Source: Phycisphaerales bacterium (lineage in GTDB: Bacteria; Planctomycetota; Phycisphaerae; Phycisphaerales; UBA1924). From it: DNA of 64,000 nt. This document shows positions 60,486-64,000 of the stretch, piece by piece (the first letter of the stretch is position 1; every line of letters begins with the position of its first letter). The notes beneath the pieces are model-generated. The model saw nothing but the letters and a program-made list of their open reading frames with translations. It did not search any database and was not told the origin of the DNA. The position numbers and the translations under genes are program-made. The stretch covers positions 20,506 through 84,505 of the forward strand of contig JAHDXL010000001.1 in the NCBI GenBank assembly GCA_023382935.1, given 5' to 3'.

Positions 60486-61181
60486 ATGAGCAGAAAATCA
60501 CCAGCGGCGAGATCGATTCAATCCTCCAGCGTCCGGCGTCGACGTCATCATGCCCGCGTCGCACACCTTGTCATGCCTGCCGCAACCTTCGCCGGCGCCT
60601 GCCTCCTCTTCGGCCAGGCACAGGCATCCGTGGCCACCTTCGACACGCTGAGCGAGGGAGTCCTCGGCACCACCTTCACCGACGGCGGCATCACCTTCTC
60701 TGACCTCGACGACCGCGCGGGCGGGTTCCCCGTCCCCTTCACCTGCGAACGCGCCGACGGCACCATGCCCGGCCCGGGCTTCTCCCCGCCCAACGCCCTG
60801 GGCTTCGGCTCCTGGGTGCCCGGACCGGACGCCGCCTTCAGCCAGATCGGCTCTTTCCGTTTCACCACCGGCACCATCCAGACCTCCGCTTCCATTGACG
60901 TCTTCGAGTGGGGCACGCCCGCCGGAAACTTCATCTCACTCGAAGCCTACCGCAACGGCCTGCTCGTTCGCTCCACCACCGTTCAAACCCCCGGAAACTG
61001 GCAGATCAACCACTGGCACCTCCACGTCTCCGGCGCCGCCTTCGACACCCTCCGCATCAACGGCACAGGCCCGCACTCCTTTGGCACCTTCATCGGCCTG
61101 GTCGACAACGTCGTGGTCATCCCCGCGCCACCCACAGCCTTGGCCTTGACACTTCTCGCCCTCCACGGCCGACGGCGCTGA
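60486..61181 (+). CDS. PEP-CTERM-like exported protein
   Basis: The 231-residue product has an N-terminal arginine-rich extension before a hydrophobic signal (about 27-48), a beta-sandwich-like domain (FDTLSEGVLGTTF, GITFSDLDDRAGG, FIGLVDNVVVIP) and the tail PAPPTALALTLLALH followed by GRRR. It differs from the other two tails in the last residues but keeps the pattern. GGGGAGAGAG precedes the ATG. The body resembles the DUF642/galactose-binding-like proteins often seen with PEP-CTERM, but I would not name it. Confidence 0.75.
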   Translation: MSRKSPAARSIQSSSVRRRRHHARVAHLVMPAATFAGACLLFGQAQASVATFDTLSEGVLGTTFTDGGITFSDLDDRAGGFPVPFTCERADGTMPGPGFSPPNALGFGSWVPGPDAAFSQIGSFRFTTGTIQTSASIDVFEWGTPAGNFISLEAYRNGLLVRSTTVQTPGNWQINHWHLHVSGAAFDTLRINGTGPHSFGTFIGLVDNVVVIPAPPTALALTLLALHGRRR

Positions 61182-61254
61182 GCCTCCCAGCCAGCGTTTG
61201 TCCAACCGGCGTCGAGCATCCGGCCGGCGTGCGCCGCGCTCATCCCACGCGATG

Positions 61255-61284
61255 AAAAAACCCTTCGACGTGCTCGCCGAAGGG
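61255..61284 (-). terminator. Intrinsic terminator of tRNA-Pro
   Basis: A hairpin with arms CCCTTCG and CGAAGGG (61261-61284) followed on the - strand by TTTTTT (61260-61255). Confidence 0.8.
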
Positions 61285-61301
61285 CTTGATCTCTCGAAAA
61301 G

Positions 61302-61376
61302 TCGGGGTGGGGAGATTCGAACTCCCGACCTTTTGACCCCCAGTCAAACGCGCTAACCAAGCTGCGCTACACCCCG
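61302..61376 (-). tRNA. tRNA-Pro (anticodon GGG)
   Basis: Full cloverleaf on the - strand: acceptor CGGGGTG/CACCCCG, D arm, anticodon stem TTTGA/TCAAA with the loop CTGGGGG (anticodon GGG), and T arm with TTCGAAT. The discriminator is A. CCA is not encoded. A terminator follows. Confidence 0.95.
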
Positions 61377-61517
61377 TCCTGGGCCTCATCCGCCCGCTGC
61401 ATGGGCCCTGCCGGGCGCCACTCCAGCATAGGCCCCCGCCCCTTCTCCCTCCATACCCCAAGCCCCGCGCCCGGCGTCCAGCCCCGGCGCCACTCCGATC
61501 GCCCAGCCTTCGCCCCC

Positions 61518-61523
61518 TATTCT
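61518..61523 (+). promoter_or_regulatory. Candidate -10 element of pyrC
   Basis: TATTCT six bases before the GTG at 61530; no clear -35 or ribosome binding site. Confidence 0.4.
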
Positions 61524-61529
61524 TCCCTC

Positions 61530-62882
61530 GTGAGAACCCTCATTTGCAGCGCCCGCGTCATCGACCCCGCCTCCGGTCTCGATCGCACCGCCGACATCGC
61601 CATCGCCGACGGCCGCATCGCCGCCATCGACCGGGGCCTCTCGGCCTCTCCGGCCGACCGGGTCATCGACGCCAGAGGCCTCATCGCCGCGCCCGGCCTG
61701 ATCGACCCGCACGTCCATCTCCGCGAGCCGGGGCAAACCCACAAGGAAGACCTTGCCTCCGGCTCGGCGGCGGCCGTCGCCGGCGGCTTTGCCACCGTCT
61801 GCTGCATGCCCAACACCACTCCGGCCCTGGACGCGCCCGAACTCGTCGAGTGGGTGCTCTCCAAGTCGCGCACCACCGCCGCCTGTCGCGTGTTCCCCGT
61901 CGCCGCCGCCACCACCGGCCGCAAGGGCGAGCACATGTCCGAGATCGCCTCCTGCGCCCGCGCCGGCGCCGTCGGCATCAGCGACGACGGCGAGGTGGTC
62001 GCCTCGGCCGGCATGATGCGCCAGGTCCTCCAGAACACCGCCCACGCCGGCCTGGCGTTCATGCAGCACTGCCAGGAGCCCACGCTGACCGCCGGCGCCT
62101 CCATGCACGCCGGCCAGGTCGCCCTGCGCCTCGGTCTGCTCGGCTGGCCGCGCGAGGCCGAGGAAATCATCATCGAGCGCGACATCCGCCTCAACCGTCC
62201 GATCCACTGCCGCTACCACGTCCAGCACATCAGTTCGGGCCACTCCGTCGAGATCGTCCGCCGCGCCCGCGCCGAGGGCCAGCCCGTCACCGCCGAAGCG
62301 TCCCCGCATCACCTCACGCTCACCCACGAGGCCTGCGCCTGGCCCGACGGCCACTCCTACAACGCCGACGCCAAGATGAACCCGCCCCTGCGCGAGCAGG
62401 CCGACGTCGACGCGCTGATCGCCGGCGTGGCCGACGGCACCATCACCATCCTGGCCACCGACCACGCGCCGCACACCCCCGACGAGAAGGCCCGCCCGTT
62501 CGAGGAGGCTCCCTTCGGCATCATCGGCCTGGAGTCGGCGCTGGGGCTCTATTACGACGCGCTGGTGGCCCCGGGCCACATCGACTGGCCCGCGCTGCTC
62601 GCCCTCATGACCATCCACCCCGCGCGCCTGTGCAACCTCGACCGCGCCCACCGCGGCGACGAGGGCCTGGGCGAACTCTTCGTCGGCGGCCCGGCCGACC
62701 TCACGCTGATCGACCCGGCCTGCCGCTGGACCTTCTCCGAGTCCGACATCCACAGCAAGAGCCGCAACACGCCCTTCCTCGGGCGCGCCTTCCAGGTGCG
62801 CGCCGTCGCGACGCTCGTGGCCGGGACGGTGCGCAGCGCGTGCGGATGCATGGCCGAGCGGTCCGGCGCGGCGGCCTGCTGA
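61530..62882 (+). CDS. pyrC: Dihydroorotase (class I)
   Basis: It catalyses the cyclisation of carbamoyl-aspartate to dihydroorotate in pyrimidine synthesis. The 450-residue product has the metal site DPHVHLREPGQ, MPNTTPALD, GISDDGE, HCQEP, VTAEASPHH, the catalytic Asp in ATDHAPHT and NGRS-like IHSKSRNTPFLGR. Zinc enzyme of the amidohydrolase superfamily. GTG start and no ribosome binding site. GC at third positions rises further toward its 3' end. No other pyr gene adjoins it. Cytosolic. Confidence 0.94.
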   Translation: MRTLICSARVIDPASGLDRTADIAIADGRIAAIDRGLSASPADRVIDARGLIAAPGLIDPHVHLREPGQTHKEDLASGSAAAVAGGFATVCCMPNTTPALDAPELVEWVLSKSRTTAACRVFPVAAATTGRKGEHMSEIASCARAGAVGISDDGEVVASAGMMRQVLQNTAHAGLAFMQHCQEPTLTAGASMHAGQVALRLGLLGWPREAEEIIIERDIRLNRPIHCRYHVQHISSGHSVEIVRRARAEGQPVTAEASPHHLTLTHEACAWPDGHSYNADAKMNPPLREQADVDALIAGVADGTITILATDHAPHTPDEKARPFEEAPFGIIGLESALGLYYDALVAPGHIDWPALLALMTIHPARLCNLDRAHRGDEGLGELFVGGPADLTLIDPACRWTFSESDIHSKSRNTPFLGRAFQVRAVATLVAGTVRSACGCMAERSGAAAC

Positions 62883-62936
62883 GCCTCTCCGGGGAGGGGG
62901 CCGGGGCCGGGGCGGGAGGCGGGGCCGTGCTGTGGC

Positions 62937-63611
62937 TCAGGCGGCCAGGGCCAGTCCGTCGCCGGAGGATTGCCCGCCGCTGCCGAAGTAGACGGTGGTT
63001 ACGTCGGAGGGCGTGCTCGAGCCGCCGGAGCGGTGGGCGGTGACGCGATAGGTGGCGCTGGCCAGGCCGGTGGGCACGTCGGCGTCGAGGAACGAGCGTT
63101 CCTCGCTGGAGCCGATCAGGCTCCACGGGCCGGGGGTGGCGCCGGGTGTGGCGGTGCGTCGTTCGATGGTGAACGAGGTGCCGCCGCGGCGCGAGGCCTT
63201 CCATGTCAGTCGCACGGCCCCGGTGGTGTCCAGTTGCGAGAGCAGGTCGGCGGGGGGTTGGGGCGGTCCCAGGGGCGAGGGCTTGGCCGGGGGCGGCAGG
63301 TTGGACAGGGCGTAGACGTTGGGGTTGCCGGTGGTTTCCGCGTAGGTGCGGATGGTCTTGACCAGGTCGCCGCCGAGGCTGCGCAGGGCGGTCATGTTGT
63401 TGTCCAGCGTGACGGTGGCGCTGCGGGCGGTGTTGTGGGCCGCTTCGGAGGCGGCCAGCGCGGTCTGGGCCGCGTTGACGGCGTTGGCGATCGCCGAGAC
63501 GTTGGACGCCGAGAGGCCGATGTTGGCCGCGTTGGCCGCCCACAGCGTCAGGCGGCTGGAGAAGAAGTTGATGGCGTCCTGCTGCCTGCGCGGAACGATG
63601 CCGTTGGCCAT
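62937..63611 (-). CDS. Protein with helical N-terminal part and Fn3-like domain
   Basis: The 224-residue product starts MANGIVPRRQQDAINFFSSR, has a four-helix-like region (about 10-95: Ala/Asn/Leu-rich), and then a fibronectin type III-like domain (about 125-210: AVRLTWKASRRGGTSFTIER, SFLDADVPTGLASATYRVTAHR). No signal peptide. AAGGAG precedes the ATG at 63611. Similar two-part proteins are seen in Planctomycetota but their role is unknown. Unlike other - strand genes here, its codons end mostly in C. Confidence 0.65.
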   Translation of the reverse strand: MANGIVPRRQQDAINFFSSRLTLWAANAANIGLSASNVSAIANAVNAAQTALAASEAAHNTARSATVTLDNNMTALRSLGGDLVKTIRTYAETTGNPNVYALSNLPPPAKPSPLGPPQPPADLLSQLDTTGAVRLTWKASRRGGTSFTIERRTATPGATPGPWSLIGSSEERSFLDADVPTGLASATYRVTAHRSGGSSTPSDVTTVYFGSGGQSSGDGLALAA

Positions 63612-63920
63612 GATCTGATCTCCTTGCCGGGCCGAGCGGCCCGCCTTGCCGAGAGGGGGGGAACGACCCCGCCGCACGCGGCCACAGCGCCAGAGTCGGC
63701 CCGATCGGCCCGCCGCTGGAGCCGGGCCCGTGATTTTTTGAGATATTCCCGCTTTCTTGCGGGCGCCCCGGCCCTGCGCGCCCCTGCCGGCCCGGGGAGG
63801 GCCAGCCGACGTGCCCGCGGCCGGGGGTGCGGCGCCGGGCGGTCGTCTGGTCGCATGGCCGCGTGTCCACCGAGCCCGGCCCATCCACTTCACCGCCCGA
63901 CGGGCCGCACGACCCCGCGC
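63612..63920. other. GC-rich region without a supported gene
   Basis: It holds the ribosome binding site of the Fn3-like gene, and a small hairpin (CCCGC-N6-GCGGG, about 63748-63763) after a short AT-rich patch. Open frames across it look like products of GC bias. Confidence 0.5.
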
Positions 63921-64000
63921 CGGCCCCCGGACCCCGGCCCCCGGCCCCCGGCCCCCGGACCCCGGCCCCCGGACCCCGGCCCCCGGACCCCGGCCCCCGG
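63921..64000. repeat. GC-rich tandem repeat, cut by the window end
   Basis: Units of the type CCCCGGCC and CCCCCGGACCCCGG repeat through the last 80 bases. The repeat continues to the last base, so its total length is unknown. Confidence 0.85.

Noticed and set aside
61386..62753. A long - strand frame opposite pyrC.
   Set aside because: It is antisense to pyrC, Gly/Asp-rich and without known motifs.
1..64000. CRISPR arrays, transposases, integrases and prophage genes.
   Set aside because: I saw no evenly spaced direct repeats with spacers, no terminal inverted repeats with a transposase, and no phage structural genes.
62880..64000. A replication origin at the skew reversal.
   Set aside because: I found no DnaA-box-like cluster and no dnaA or dnaN, so I report only the composition change.

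Overview
The window is a dense, GC-rich stretch of bacterial chromosome that I would place in the Planctomycetota, most likely the class Phycisphaerae. That placement is an inference. It rests on three secreted proteins ending in a PEP-CTERM-like hydrophobic tail plus an arginine cluster, on two secreted proteins ending in a repeated NGDGQLNFFDVQ-type module, on the FG-GAP, HAF and LamG exported proteins, and on an lpxB gene. I see no rRNA, CRISPR array, insertion sequence or prophage. The + strand is C-rich whichever strand carries the gene, so + strand genes favour NNC codons and - strand genes favour NNG codons, until about 62.9 kb where this reverses.

Layout. 1-2.8 kb: 3' part of an Hhe-like DUF4011/helicase/Vsr protein. 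2.8-10.4 kb: FG-GAP protein, tRNA-Thr, hflX, an S41 protease, tsaD and an exported protein. 10.5-16.2 kb: a secreted zinc peptidase, a MacB-type permease, an RluD-type pseudouridine synthase and membrane proteins. 16.2-20.4 kb: acyl-CoA mutase large subunit, 3-hydroxyacyl-CoA dehydrogenase and a saccharopine dehydrogenase-like protein. 20.4-21.8 kb: an 800-base gap with strong predicted RNA structure, then a PEP-CTERM protein. 21.9-24.3 kb: fasciclin protein, ECF sigma factor and anti-sigma factor, resembling SigK/RskA. 24.5-28.7 kb: P-type ATPase and MgtC-like protein. 28.8-40 kb: metallophosphoesterase, recX, rhodanese, HPF, a second saccharopine dehydrogenase-like protein, HD protein, acetyltransferase, citrate synthase-family protein and an orphan DNA methyltransferase. 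40-41 kb: rpsL-rpsG without fusA. 41.6-44.3 kb: cysteine desulfurase-like and MBL-rhodanese pair. 44.4-48 kb: two coupled M14 peptidase genes, one of which looks inactive. 48.4-56.3 kb: alanine symporter, nuclease-like protein, lpxB, HAF-repeat protein, flavoprotein and a PEP-CTERM protein. 56.5-59.5 kb: arsR-arsC-acr3-arsM. 59.6-64 kb: AlkD-like protein, a third PEP-CTERM-like protein, tRNA-Pro, pyrC and an Fn3-like protein, ending in a GC-rich tandem repeat.

How the genes work together. The ars operon has a clear promoter and covers sensing, reduction, export and methylation of arsenic. The fasciclin/sigma/anti-sigma group looks like an envelope stress module. The desulfurase and MBL-rhodanese pair suggests sulfane-sulfur handling. 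The mutase and the dehydrogenase fit branched or short acyl-CoA metabolism.

Across the window about 15 genes have a TAnnnT-like -10 hexamer (or a close variant) 5-9 bases before the start codon and no ribosome binding site, which suggests many leaderless mRNAs. The most striking case is a 22-base divergent intergenic region with two interlocking -10 elements (11971-11992). The strongest candidate for something undescribed is the structured RNA region at about 20844-21122.
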